Shown in pieces: positions 1-9,574 of a stretch of 33,386 nucleotides of DNA. The stretch is taken from NCBI GenBank assembly GCA_003427395.1, contig BFEA01000865.1:359506-392891 (forward strand). The letters run 5' to 3'. A program made the position numbers and the translations under genes. This DNA is from Chara braunii. Taxonomy: Eukaryota; Streptophyta; Charophyceae; Charales; Characeae. The notes below the pieces were generated by a model. It was not told where the DNA came from. It made no database searches and saw nothing but the letters and a program-made list of their open reading frames with translations. Position 1 is the stretch's first letter; each line of letters begins with the position of its first letter.

Positions 1-52
1 GTGCACTCTATACATTGGTGTGGAGTTTGCTTGAAATGGCCTTATGGTTTTC

Positions 53-385
53 TTATAAATTGACCTGAAAAATGGGGGGTCGGTTAACCTTCTCTCGACG
101 GTGCTTGTTGGCTTGTTCTATCATCTTGTGCTGGGCCTTCCTGAGGTTCTTTGTTACGGAAGCAATCTCTCTCTCATGCTGTAGTGCAAACTTCCTAGTG
201 CCGGACGGTGGCCTCTGAATCTGATCCCGGTTTGGTCTTCCAAACGGTCTACGTGGTCTAAAGTAGTTATGACTCATTGAGTGCGGCTGAGTGCAACAGG
301 TTACTAAGTGCACACTATTGTTGTATGCGTTGGCTGCCTTGGGAAGGATCTCATGCCAGTTAACTTGATCGGGTGTAATATACAT
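53..385 (-). pseudogene. Integrase post-core region of retrotransposon A
   Basis: This stretch continues the integrase after the stop near 398. It has the motif Q-V-N-W-H-E-I-L-P-K-A-A-N-A-Y-N-N-S-V-H, the usual post-core helix region of these elements, then a basic segment with HEREIASVTKNLRKAQHKM and QANKHRREKV, which normally precedes the GPY/F chromatin-contacting module. The GPY/F module itself would lie beyond base 1. The frame ends early compared with intact relatives. Confidence 0.75.
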
Positions 386-397
386 TCTGAGAACTTC

Positions 398-751
398 CTA
401 TAGGATTTTGTTCATCTCTTCAGTCTGACCATTAGTCTCAGGATGCCGGCTAGATGACATCAACAACTTAGAGCTATAGACTCTCATCAGTTCTTGCCAG
501 TTCTGACTAGTGAACCTGGTGTCTCTGTCATTAACTATATACAATGGTAGACCATGCTCACTGACCCAATGGTCAAAGAACTTATCTATAACTAAGTATG
601 TACGTGCCTCCGCGGGCAAAGGAACAAAAACTGCATACTTACTAAATCTATCAACTATAGCCATGACTTGGCCCTTGCCATGCCTAGGCCTGACCCCAAC
701 ATCCATGAAGTCAATGGAGACAAAATCTCTGGTTCCTGCGGGAATAGGCAA
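398..751 (-). pseudogene. Integrase catalytic core of retrotransposon A
   Basis: The frame encodes a retroviral-type integrase core, the enzyme that inserts the cDNA into host DNA. The catalytic triad is visible: Asp in VSIDFMDVG, Asp in the IVNDRDTRF motif, and Glu in NGQTEE, with 35 residues between the last two (DD35E spacing). The motif RHPETNGQTE is characteristic of plant Ty3/gypsy elements. The frame ends at a stop directly after the core (near 398), before the normal continuation at 53-385, so the protein is interrupted. Confidence 0.88.
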
Positions 752-1224
752 GGGTCTGAGAAGACCAAGGGGGGCTCGCGTAGTGGTCTTATTTCACTGG
801 CATACCTTACAGCTGCGTACATACTCTATGCAGTCAACTTTCATACCTGGCCACAAATAAGCACGAATAAGGCTGGCTAACATCTTCTGCCAACCAAAAT
901 GTCCCTCTGTGTCGTGACATTCCCCTAAGATCAGACTTCGGATCTCTTCACTGTTGGGAACGCACAAGCGGTCGACTACGTTAGTCTTCTCAAATAGTAA
1001 CCTGTCTGTAGTGCGGTAATCCGGTTCAGTCCCTGGAGGAGAGACTCTCTAACCCTCTTGTCCAGATCACTATATATAGGGTCCTGCGCACACGCTTCCT
1101 TGACTTTTTGTTGCAGCTCTCTCCCTATATCCAGATAGTGAACAATCGCTCTAAAGTAATCAGCTTTCCTTCTTAAGAGCATCCTCAACCACATTGTACT
1201 TTCCTTTGATTGGCTTGAGCTCAA
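752..1224 (-). pseudogene. Integrase N-terminal zinc-binding region of retrotransposon A, broken
   Basis: Between RNase H and the integrase core the minus strand encodes, in more than one frame, a linker and an HHCC-type integrase zinc region. Seen in the sequence: a PNSEEIRSLILGECHDTEGH stretch near 905-965 supplying the His pair, then a WPGMK motif and a CKVC-like Cys pair near 800-850 followed by a stop. Integrase zinc regions of this type help multimerise the enzyme. The segment has at least one frameshift and one stop, so it cannot be read through. Confidence 0.7.
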
Positions 1225-1675
1225 AGTCGAACTGGTCTATCTCTGCGGCCCACCTAGTAAGCTTGGGTGTCATCTTGGCCTGTGTCTTTAACCACCTCAG
1301 CGTCTCGTGGTCTGGATACACTTTGAAGTGCCTCCCAAGCAAGTAGTGTTTCCAGTGATCCCGAGCTTGCATGAGAGCGTAGAGTTCCCTCTCATAGGTT
1401 GATGTCGCTACCATCTCTAAAGGCATCCTAGCAGACATGAACTCTCCGGGTCTATACCCATTGCCATCATCTTGTTGTAGAACAACCCCTATACCGTACT
1501 GACTTGCATCAGTGGTGACAACAAAAGGCAAGGATGGATCGACTACCTTGGGGACTGGATACTCTATCAAGGCCCGCTTTAGATTCTTCAGGGCCAACAT
1601 AAAGTCTTTATCCCACTTCCGGATTGCTTCTTTCTTTAGCAACCTCGAAATCCCCGACTTACTACAACTCATCAA
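1160..1675 (-). pseudogene. RNase H domain of retrotransposon A
   Basis: This open stretch encodes a Ty3/gypsy RNase H, which degrades the RNA strand of the RNA-DNA hybrid during reverse transcription. The first catalytic Asp lies in a TTDASQYGIG motif, the Glu in YERELYAL, the second Asp in DHETLRWL, and a further Asp near VEDAL at the end. The segment begins with the tail of the RT connection (a WDKDF-like motif) but the RT palm with its YxDD is missing. It is followed by a frameshift into the integrase linker near 1200. The family assignment is firm; the piece is not functional on its own. Confidence 0.85.
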
Positions 1676-1871
1676 AGCTATCAGATATCACAAAATAGGG
1701 GTGGACCCGAGGACGCTGGCCAAATCTGAAGAGGAAGTGCAAAAGGGATATTGTCTGAATGGAAAGGTAATCAGTATTCAACCACGGGTCGCAGAGACAA
1801 CAGGGGCAATCCCGACCGTTCATTTTTTAGGAGAAACATCCCGGAAGGAAGTGTTTGAAAGTACAAACCAG

Positions 1872-2225
1872 TAGGGAAGAAAGTTAAGCCGGTCTCAATA
1901 CTGCTAGAGACATCTAAGGAGGAGGCTATGGAAAAGGAGGAAGAGGTTCTTCGAGTAATCCGAGAAAGTCGAGCGACGGAAGGACATCGGATACCGGATG
2001 AGGTGGCTGACACCATGAAAAATAGGAATAGAGGGATTCTTAACAGAAGAAGAAACCCTTTTGATCAAAAGCACGTGTTAAGAGTTTCATATAGCATTCG
2101 CCTTTAGTGATCATCAGAAGGGGCGGTTAGACGCGAAGCTAATCCTTTCGATTAGGATCCACAAAGTAGAGCATGAGTGCTAGAATGACAAAGGGCCAGC
2201 CTACGAGTTCGGGATAGCTGGAGAA
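1872..2225 (+). pseudogene. Protease-RT linker and RT N-terminus of fragment B, frameshifted
   Basis: Translation in shifting frames gives a charged linker beginning with a YKPVGKKVKPVS-like stretch and continuing to an FxxAFAFSDHQKGRLD-type motif followed by IRIHKVEHE. The same order is present in the large element at 20290-20600, where the counterparts are the KKIHLAYAFDDDERGRLD stretch and IRIHTVPH. Such sequence lies just upstream of the RT fingers in this lineage. At least one shift near 2040 and stops near 2080 and 2190 break it. Homology to the large element is what identifies it. Confidence 0.65.
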
Positions 2226-3260
2226 GTGACGGACCTACCGGACTGCTTCGTCGCAGAGCCTACCGCGTCTCCGTATGCAAATAGGTGGTTCGTTTTTCGA
2301 AAACCCAACAAGACAATGAGGTGGATTCAAGATCTGCAAAAGTTGAATGCAGTGACCATCGGGGATGTCCGTTCGGTACCGCAAGCCGACTTATTACCAG
2401 AATCTCATGCCGGTCGGAGCATTTACTCCCTGGTGGACTTGTATTAAGGGTACGATCAGCTCCCATTGGACGCTCGGGACAGACCGTACACCGCGATGCA
2501 TACTCCCGTAGGACAGTTGCAGATGCAGGTAACACCTATGGGCTTTACAAACGCAGTAGCCGAAGCGCAAAGGAGGATGCTCGTCGTAGTCGGGGACATG
2601 TTCCCAGAGAAATGTGAACCCTACATCGACGACAACCCAATTTAAGGCGGCCAGGAGAAGGACGAGACAAAAGTTCAGTCGGGAGTTCGAAAATTCGTAT
2701 GGGACCATCTACAGGACATCAAGGACTTACTCCGCCGTTTCCTAGTATACAATATTACGGCTAACGAACCAAAGAGTATTTTGGCAGTTTCGGAGGTGAC
2801 CATATTAGGGTTTCGTTGCGAGGCCTGTGGGAGGAAGCCGGACCCGGCAAAGACCTATAAGATATCCCAGTGGCCAACGCCCCTGCGCACGACGACGGAG
2901 GTAAGAGCGTTCTTAGGCGAAGTCGGCTTTTGGAGGATTTTCATTAAGAATTTTGCCAAGATCGCCGAGCCTATCCACGCCATTATTAGAGAGGAAGGAA
3001 CCATGGATTGGACCGAGGAGCGAGAGAAAGTCGTCCAAACCCTCAAGGACATACTGACATCGAAACAAGTCACTCTGGCAGCGCCCTGTTTTTACGAAGT
3101 TGGACGACCGTTTATTCTTGAGACGGACGGGGGACTCTTGGCCGTAGGAGGCATTCTGATACAGAAAGACGAGGAAGGGAAAGAAAGGTCAATTAGGTTC
3201 GAAAGTAGAACCCTGAACTTTGCAGAACGGCGATACTCCAGTTCAAGAAGGAGGTCCTAG
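2226..3260 (+). pseudogene. Reverse transcriptase and start of RNase H of fragment B
   Basis: This region encodes the RT palm and connection. Visible motifs are RWIQDLQKLNAVT near 2320, SLVDLY then a stop then GYDQLPLD near 2440, TPMGFTNA near 2540, and the catalytic YIDD at 2622-2633, followed by a stop. From 2781 the frame reads ILGFRC, WPTPLRTTTEVRAFLG, FWRIFIKNFA, then the RNase H start FILETDGGLLAVGGILIQ near 3110. The last catalytic site of RT is therefore intact, but stops at about 2446 and 2643 and a shift near 3235 destroy the reading frame. Confidence 0.85.
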
Positions 3261-3480
3261 CCGTTCTACATTGCCTCAAAACTTTCCAAGCCTACCTATC
3301 CAGGAGGCGTTTTATCCTAAGGATCAATCCGACCAATGTCGCGGGGGATTTAAAGAATTACAAGCCTATAGATCCGACGGTTGGGAGATGGGTAAGATTC
3401 ATCTGGCAGTTCGATTACAAGATCGAACGAATTGCTAGACTCAGAAACAAGGTCGATGGGCTTAGTTGGGTCTGCATCAC
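3235..3480 (+). pseudogene. RNase H C-terminal half of fragment B (out of frame)
   Basis: After a one-base loss near 3238 the RNase H continues in another frame: QFKKEVLAVLHC, the RRRFILRINPTN stretch, and a WQFDYKIERIARLRNKVDGL stretch. These match the counterpart in the large element at 21690-21920. The lesion lies inside the motif that follows the AERRY residues. The assignment rests on this parallel. Confidence 0.72.
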
Positions 3481-4020
3481 GCCCGAAGGGATGCGGAACC
3501 CATCGACGCGTTCCTGGAATACGAAGGAGGAACCCTTGTGGTGGATAACGAAATAATGAGCGAAGGATGCATGTCGGGAGAATTGTTGATTCAGACTTTG
3601 GAGAAAGGGGCACCTGCCGTAGTTGCGGAACTTAGGGAAGGGTCGGTCATTACACTAGGACGCAAAGAGGAGAAGGATTCGTGGGGAGCGATAGTAGGTC
3701 CGAGGGAGGAATTGATAGCAATGGTCGTTGAGGGAGGCCGGGAAGCCGTAATGAGTTTAGCAGAGTCTTGGGAACGAAAAGAGTTGCAACTAATGGTAAA
3801 CCAGATGCGGGAGAGGCAGGCTGAGGATCAGGAAGGAAAGGAGATTTTCTATGTTCAGATGTATGAAGGGATCTTTCGAGAAATCGGATTGTTGCTGGTA
3901 GGAAACAAGCAGCCCGTGGAGGTTAGCCTTAAAGCAAGGGAGGAGGCCGAAAGATACGTCCTAAGGAACAATCACCTGTTCAGGAGGGAGGAAGGCGTTA
4001 TGCCAAGGAGAGTCGTATGA
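3466..4020 (+). pseudogene. RNase H-integrase linker of fragment B
   Basis: A 184-codon open stretch rich in Glu and Arg connects RNase H to the integrase zinc region. It ends with a YVLRNNHLFRREEGVMPRRV motif, matching FIVRYGYLFKKSADGIPKRV at 22450-22510 in the large element. No enzyme motif is expected here. It is open across its length, but its apparent start lies inside the RNase H sequence and is not a real initiation site. Confidence 0.7.
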
Positions 4021-4640
4021 GGGAGGTCCAAGCAGCTGGACGTAATCCAGGCGATGCACGACGGGCTAGCGGGGTAACATCGATCGCCCAAACAGACCCT
4101 TGCAAAAATAACACCTCTCTATTATTGGCCAGGCATGACAGGTATGATGGCCACGTACTGTCAGACCTGTCTGATCTGCCAGGAACAGAGTTCGGCCCGC
4201 GTCTTCAAGCCACTTAGACCAACACGGGTGCTAGGGCCGAGACATCTGGTCCATCTTGACCTTGCGGTTATGCCTGTATCAACGGACGGATGCAGGTATA
4301 TTCTGGATGCGCGGGACAACTTGAGTGGGTTCGTGGAGGCGGTCGCCCTCAAGAAAAAGACGAGGAAAGGTGTAGCGAATTTGATAGAGGATTTTTACCT
4401 GAGGCATCCCTTCATCAGGAGGTTTATAGCAGACAATGAAACGAAGTTCGTAAACCAAGAAGTGTTGGGAATGCTTAAAAGCCTCTGCGTACCTGTCAAA
4501 CTCATCGAGCCATATCACCTGGAGGCCAATGCACCTGTGGAAAAGGGGCACCGGACAAAAACACAATTGCGAAGCTCGCGGCGGACAATCTGGGGAGTTG
4601 GCCTAGATACCTTAAGCAGGCCGTTTTTTCGAAGAACATG
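4017..4640 (+). pseudogene. Integrase zinc region and catalytic core of fragment B
   Basis: The zinc region has an AMHDGLAG motif, then a stop, then HRSPKQTL (4040-4090), and a CQTCLIC Cys pair near 4160-4180. The core has its triad: Asp at 4258-4260 (HLDLAVMP), Asp at 4432-4434 (IADNETKF) and Glu at 4540-4542 (APVEKGH), with exactly 35 residues between the second Asp and the Glu. All catalytic residues are therefore kept, although the zinc region carries a stop and the frame is lost just after the core near 4560-4640. Confidence 0.83.
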
Positions 4641-4970
4641 ACACCTAAGAGGACAACGGAGTGTATTACAGCGGAACTCTGGTACATAAGAGAGATCGAT
4701 TTCCTCGTGGAAGCCTTGATACCTACCTGTAACAGATTAGATGACGATCCGCGCATGACCACGAAAGACCTAATTGAGGCACGATGTCAACAGGTCCTTA
4801 GAAACGAGGAGGTCATGGAAGACGTTGCAAACCGGTGTTGGAACCGATGGGTCCCGAATAACATCCCGACACTCGAGAGGCTGTATATAGCCAAATTGTG
4901 CACGATAGAGAAATCCGGAGTGAGGAGACAAGAGAGAAAAGACAAAGGACGGGACCACCGGGAGGAATAA
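4638..4970 (+). pseudogene. Integrase C-terminal part of fragment B, decayed
   Basis: A 110-codon open stretch follows the core in a new frame. It contains a region aligning loosely with the post-core segment of the large element at 23113-23355 (a hydrophobic IREIDFLVEALIPT stretch, then DLIEARCQQVLRNEEVMED where the other has EMLELRARKVMITEERVEE). The GPY/F module seen in the large element (WLGPYRIV) is not visible. The end is basic and stops at 4970. Identification is by position and weak similarity. Confidence 0.55.
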
Positions 4971-5356
4971 TGCTCTGGGTTGAGTGCCGCAGGGAGTAAA
5001 GACTGACAACGGCAAGCAAATAAGCAACGGGACATGGGCGCATAGGAACATGGCGTGGGGCCGGAGGGCCACCTGAATTCGGCATGACAAGGACCCAAGG
5101 GCCCATTAACCTAGCAAGTGTGGCGCGACGGATGACAAGAGAATAAGGGAGCCGAGGGATGGACGGCCTGGTGGCCGCAGGACGCTAGAAGATAAGGGCC
5201 CAACATGGGGGCCGCCTACAACAATTAACTGAAACCATAGATTGGAGGCCCCGCGGCCGGAGAAACCAGCACGCGCAAGGCCCAAGAAAAGGTAAGGGAA
5301 AGAGGGCCACCGTGGGGCGATAGACGCCGAAGGAACATGAGACGCCTTGAGGAAAA
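4971..5356. other. Non-coding stretch downstream of fragment B
   Basis: No credible gene in either strand. The sequence is GC-rich and purine-rich on the plus strand and may be the 3' untranslated or LTR part of fragment B. I see no LTR counterpart elsewhere in the window. Confidence 0.5.
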
Positions 5357-5612
5357 GTGTCGGGGACCACCGGCGGGACAAAGTGTCGGGGACCACCGAC
5401 GGGACAAGGTGTCGGTAACCACCGGCGGGAGAAAATGTCAGGGACCACCGACGGGACAAAGTGTCGGGGACCATCGGCGAAACAAGGTGTCGGCAACCAC
5501 CGACGGAACAAAGTGTCGAGGACCATCGGCGGGCGGGACAAGGTGTCGGAGACCACCGACGGGACAAAGTGTCGCGACCACCGATGGGACAAGTGGCGGG
5601 GACATGAGAAGG
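5357..5612. repeat. 26-bp GC-rich minisatellite, about 10 copies
   Basis: Units begin GTGTCGGGGACC and end GACGGGACAAA. Starts fall at 5357, 5383, 5409, 5435, 5461, 5487, 5513, 5543, 5569 and 5593, so the period is 26 bp except for a 4-bp GGGC duplication in one unit and a 2-bp loss in a late one. Units vary at several sites, for example GGGGACC, GGTAACC, GGCAACC. Long ORFs on both strands here are by-products of a repeat free of stops and are not genes. Confidence 0.93.
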
Positions 5613-5952
5613 TCTCAAGAGAAAGGGCGAAACGGCACAAAGGGAAAACAATTAAAACAAGATGCACTATCAAGATCGAGATCTTGACGACAAAAAATAT
5701 TAGCACCACTAGAGCAAGCGCTAGTAGTAGCAAACGGGAAGACCAAAAGGAAAAGAAAAAGTAAAGAAACATGAAGTGGGAGGCATGGGAGCAATCCGAA
5801 AAATCTTGGATCAGCCTCCCTCAAGAAAATGGAGCCAAAAGAGACTCCATGAAGAAAATAGGCCTCCGAAAGAAAATCGGAGTAGAAGGGGCTACTGTGT
5901 GAGAGAAATAGAGGTAAAAGGAAGCTCCCATGGGCATGTGGAAACCATTATT

Positions 5953-5976
5953 GCAGTCCGAGATAGAACGGACTGC
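5953..5976. repeat. 8-bp-arm hairpin in the 1.2-kb unit
   Basis: GCAGTCCG, an 8-nt loop, then CGGACTGC. A related hairpin with 7-bp arms GCAGTCC/GGACTGC is at 6463-6486. Confidence 0.8.
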
Positions 5977-7004
5977 ACCATGGGCATAGGGAGGGTCAAA
6001 ACTAAGAGGAAGAGCCTAGAAAAGGGCCTTAACGGCCACTTGACACGGCATGTTACAAAAAAGAAAGAAAAGAAAAAAAAAAAGGGAGAATAAGACAAAA
6101 ACAGTGAGAGGGAGTGAGTAAGTTGGCCGTCAATAGGGACTGGCAGGTCCCTACTGTCCAAGAAAGAAGAAAAAAGAAAAGGAAAGAGAAGGGAAAAAAA
6201 AAGAAAAAAGAAAAAGGCCTTAACGGTAAAAAACGGTCACTTGGGGAGATACATCCGTGACCAGATACATTATGGAATATGGCGGTTGCAAAGGGCATTG
6301 ATTTCTCTTGCTTTTGCAGAGAAAATCAAGAAAAATCAAGGCCCCATGCAACCGAAGTACAACGGATTACATTGGGGATGAGAAACACATGATTTAGTGC
6401 TTCATTTTCTTTCAATATGGGGCAGGTTGTGGCGCTGTGGGACTAGGACAATGGCCGTAATTGCAGTCCGGGAAATAATGGACTGCATGAGGATACCTAG
6501 GCCAAGGGAAAAATAAGCCATGACAAGCCCAAAGGGCCAAAAAATAGTGATTTCGGCACGAGGCAAATAGAGACAGGAAATGACAACCGTGAGATGAGAT
6601 TTCGCGGCCAAGAATAATCGGCACAGATGTGGCACCTAAGGAAGGGATATTGGAACCACCAAGGACAAGGAGGTCCCAGAATAAAAATGGGACATCATCC
6701 GGGACGTTGTTGGCGACTTGGTGGACCCAAACAAAAATAGTCGAAAAATGGGACACGCACCGGTGGGACTACTGGCGGGACAAAAAAATGGAACTAGTAC
6801 GGGAAGAGTGGCGGGGACTTGAGTTGTCCCAAGGTAACCAAGAGTCAACATGAGGGATGGCCGCACAAAGCAAACGGCACCGTCGATATTAAGATCTAGA
6901 CGGTGGAAAATATTAGCACCATTAGTACAAGCACTAGTGGGATCAAGTGGGAGAGCTATGAGAGAAAAGAAAAGAAAATAATGGTGTTGAGGAGGGCTAC
7001 CCAG

Positions 7005-7026
7005 CAGTCCGAGATATCTCGGACTG
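7005..7026. repeat. 22-bp perfect palindrome
   Basis: CAGTCCGAGAT followed directly by ATCTCGGACTG, a perfect palindrome with no spacer. It shares the AGTCCGAGATA core that recurs at 5954 and 7169, so it is a variant of the same recurring element. Confidence 0.88.
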
Positions 7027-7480
7027 GTTGGGCATAAGAAAATAAAGCCTCAATGAGCTCAACGTGGGAAAAAGGTTGTCCAAAAAAAATCGGAGCACAG
7101 GGGTTTCAAAATTGGGAATAACGGAGGCAAAATGGAGCCCCCTATGAGCATGGGGGTGTCATTATTGTAGTCCGAGATATAACGGTCATCTGCTGAGTCT
7201 GAATCTGGCCATGGATGAGGATCCATGGCCTAGGAAAAGACTGAACAACTATTTGACACTTGTCACATCAGAAATAAAAGAAAAGAAAAGAGAAATGAGA
7301 GAAAATGGAGGGAGAGTGAGACAAAAGGGGAAAAAAGAGTGGAGGAGAATGTGCCGGCCTATTGGGACCTGCTCAGTAGGGACTGACAGGTCCCTACAGT
7401 GACCTCATCCCTCCAAGATTCAAGGAGGGCAATCCGGAATGCAGAGATATGGCCCTTGGGGCAATATCTCCACAAAATCT

Positions 7481-8611
7481 GAATTAAAAAGGCAAAATCA
7501 AGAGTAAATGCAAAGGGAAAATGACCGGTTTTCTTTTGGGTCATGGATCAGAGATTCAGATACATGGAGGAGGGAATACGGCCATTTTTTATGAGGCCTA
7601 CCCAAACGGCCGACTCCGGAATGAGTTGGCAGCCCAAATTGGAAAGAAACAAGAGAGAAAAAAAGACAAAACTGTGCATTTGGCCCAAAAAGAGGGCCCG
7701 ATGCACCAAAAATTGAAAAGGAAAGCTTAGGGGCTCAAATTTGAAGCAAGGACTACTTCGGGGTGGCACGAAATATTGCTAGCCTTGGATCTCAGCCAGA
7801 TCCAAGGCTGAAACTGCACCGAGGCATGGGAAAATACCTCGGCCTACCAAAAATGGGGTAGAAACTGGAAAAATCGATAATAAGGCCCACTAAGCCTTTT
7901 TCTCTCAAGTGAGGTTGCCCCTTGGGCATTAGGACCCTAAGGGGAAGCATTTTGAAAATGAAAAAGAGGTTGAAGGAGGCCAAGAGGTAATCCGAGTTGG
8001 TACCAACCACTTGGACTGCATGTACTTGGCCAAAATGAGGCCCGGGTACCTCCGGAAGGGCCTAGTGGTGAAATTTTGCCTTGGGGGTACCTCGGTTCAC
8101 TCAAGCCACATGGGGAGGCCCATGGGCTGGCCAGAGTGCTGGTTTCAGCCTACATAAGCTGAGGATTCAGTCTGCCACACTCACATTTGCATGAGGAGTG
8201 CCCATGCTGCCCAAGTGAGCTCATAGAAACATTTTTTCACTTGGAGAGAGGAGAGGGAAACTCCTGCCAGTTTGGGAGCTTAGAGGAGACTGTGAGCTAG
8301 TGGAGGGAGCTCTAGAGGTTAGTGGTAGTGAGGCTGGCCTAGGGAGGTGATCCGCCACAGCCCCCAGGCTGTGAGGAAGGAAGAGAGGCTAGAGGGAGTA
8401 TCATTAGCTCTCCTAGAGGGGAGGACTCCATAGCCATAGTGGGAGAAGCGTACCATAGCTTGGGTGAGGTTGAGAAAGGAAGGAGAGAAGGGTTTGAGGG
8501 ATGAGAAAGCCATAGCCAAGGTGGTACTTGTGCAAAGAGGGGAAAAGCTTCATCAAGTTTGGTGCTCCATCTCCAAGACACCAAGGAGGTGAGTGGAAAA
8601 GAGGAGGTTCC
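7481..8611. other. Non-coding stretch
   Basis: No credible ORF. The only clear structure is the hairpin at 7781-7809. The sequence looks like untranslated or decayed repeat DNA and leads into the CTT-rich tract. Confidence 0.5.
7781..7809. repeat. 12-bp-arm inverted repeat
   Basis: AGCCTTGGATCT, loop CAGCC, AGATCCAAGGCT: a perfect 12-bp stem with a 5-nt loop. No T-run follows it. Confidence 0.9.
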
Positions 8612-8654
8612 CCCTCTTCTTCTTCTTCTTCTTCTTCTTTTTCTTCTTTTTTTC

Positions 8655-8685
<31 letters not shown>

Positions 8686-8800
8686 TTTCTTCTCCTTCTT
8701 CTTCCTCTTCCTCCTCTTCCTCCTCCTCTTCTCCTTCTTCTTCTTCTCATTCCTCTTCTTCTTCATCTCCCCTCTCTCATCTCTCTCCTCCTAACCCTCC
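8612..8800. repeat. CTT/TCC-rich polypyrimidine microsatellite
   Basis: About 180 bp made almost wholly of CTT and CCT triplets with small interruptions, continuing into a C/T-rich region. Long Ser-, Phe-, Lys- or Glu-rich ORFs in all frames are artefacts of it. Strict purine/pyrimidine strand asymmetry could allow triplex DNA; that is inference. Confidence 0.95.
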
Positions 8801-8916
8801 AATGGTCTCTCATCTTTTCTCTCTCCCTTCATTGTCTCTCTCTCCATAGGGACTTTCCTAAGCTTAGAGTAGATGGTAGGGATCCTTACTACTATTAATG
8901 ATCTCCCCATAGGCTC

Positions 8917-9572
8917 ATCCTTCACTCCCATTTGAATCGCCACTTCTCCCCTTGTGATTTCATGCTTTCGGGTAAATTACACTCAGTCCTTTATCACTTT
9001 CTCTCCTCTTCTTCACTTAGGACCAAATCGCAACTCTTGTCTTTGCTTAATCTAGTGTTTAGATGATGATTACCTCTTGTTTAGTCCATTTCTTCACTCC
9101 CATGTGAAGCGCTATTTCTCCCCTTGTGATTTCATGCATTTGAGTGAGTTACACTCACTCTTTTCTCAATTTCTATCCTCTTCTTCACTTAGGAGCAAAT
9201 CGCTACTCTTGTCTTTGCTTAATCTAGTGTTTAGATGATGATTGTCTCTTGTGTTGTCCTTTTCTTCACTCCCTTGTGCATCATCACTTCTCCCCTTGTG
9301 ATTTCATGCATTTCGGTGAGTTACACTCACTCTTTTCTCATTTTCTCTCCTCTTCTTCACTTAGGAGCAAATTGCAACTCTTGTCTTTGCGTAATCTAGT
9401 GTTTTGATGATGATTACTTCTTGTTTTGTCCTTTTCTTCACTCCCTTTTGAATCGACACTTCCCCCCTTGTGATTTCATGCATTTGGGTGAGTTACACTC
9501 ATTCTCTTCTCACTTTCCCTCCTCTTTTTCACTTAGGAACAAATCGCAACTCTTGTTCATGCTCGTTCTACT
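8917..9572. repeat. ~172-bp tandem repeat, nearly four copies
   Basis: The marker TTCACTCCC recurs at 8921, 9093, 9265 and 9437, giving an exact 172-bp period. Each unit has CACTTCTCCCCTTGTGATTT (with variants) and a TCTAGTGTTT-ATGATGATTA stretch; the last is partial and ends near 9572. Units differ by scattered substitutions. No coding content. Confidence 0.93.
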
Positions 9573-9574
9573 GT

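Larger units (their letters stand above)
1..1670 (-). mobile_element. Ty3/gypsy retrotransposon fragment A (RNase H to integrase end), 5'-truncated
   Basis: Read on the minus strand, the domains run RNase H, integrase zinc region, integrase core, post-core region, which is the pol order of Ty3/gypsy elements. The reverse transcriptase, protease and gag parts are absent: similarity stops near 1640-1670, where plus-strand coding sequence of another lineage begins. The other end runs off the window at base 1. Several in-frame stops and shifts separate the modules, so this is a dead copy. No LTR is visible. The break position is judged only from where typical pol sequence stops, so it is uncertain by tens of bases. 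Confidence 0.85.
1640..4970 (+). mobile_element. Ty3/gypsy retrotransposon fragment B, pol remnant of a second lineage
   Basis: Plus-strand pol sequence in the order linker, reverse transcriptase, RNase H, integrase. It resembles the pol of the large element at 17457-23620 more than it does fragment A: both share the WIQDLQKL/WVQDLQKL, YIDD, WPTP and RTLxxAER motifs and the same integrase style. gag and protease are absent, so the copy is 5'-truncated. Frameshifts and stops occur about every 200-900 bp. Stops here are not dominated by C-to-T changes, unlike the large element. No LTR could be seen on either side. Confidence 0.82.
5640..7480. repeat. Imperfect ~1.2-kb direct duplication, non-coding
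   Basis: Two copies of a purine-rich non-coding unit follow each other. Matched landmarks are AATATTAGCACC at 5697 and 6909 (offset 1212), ATTATTG-AGTCCGAGATA near 5948 and 7163 (offset about 1215), and TAGGGACTG-CAGGTCCCTA near 6134 and 7377 (offset about 1243). The copies differ by many substitutions and indels, so the duplication is old. Related AGTCCG-containing sequence also appears near 6463 and 7005. No gene is seen. Confidence 0.75.

Noticed and set aside
5106-5772. Long overlapping ORFs on both strands
   Set aside because: They follow the 26-bp minisatellite and repeat its translated units; no protein family or coding bias.
8413-8898. Lys/Glu-rich and Ser/Phe-rich ORFs on both strands
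   Set aside because: Translations of a CTT/CCT microsatellite.
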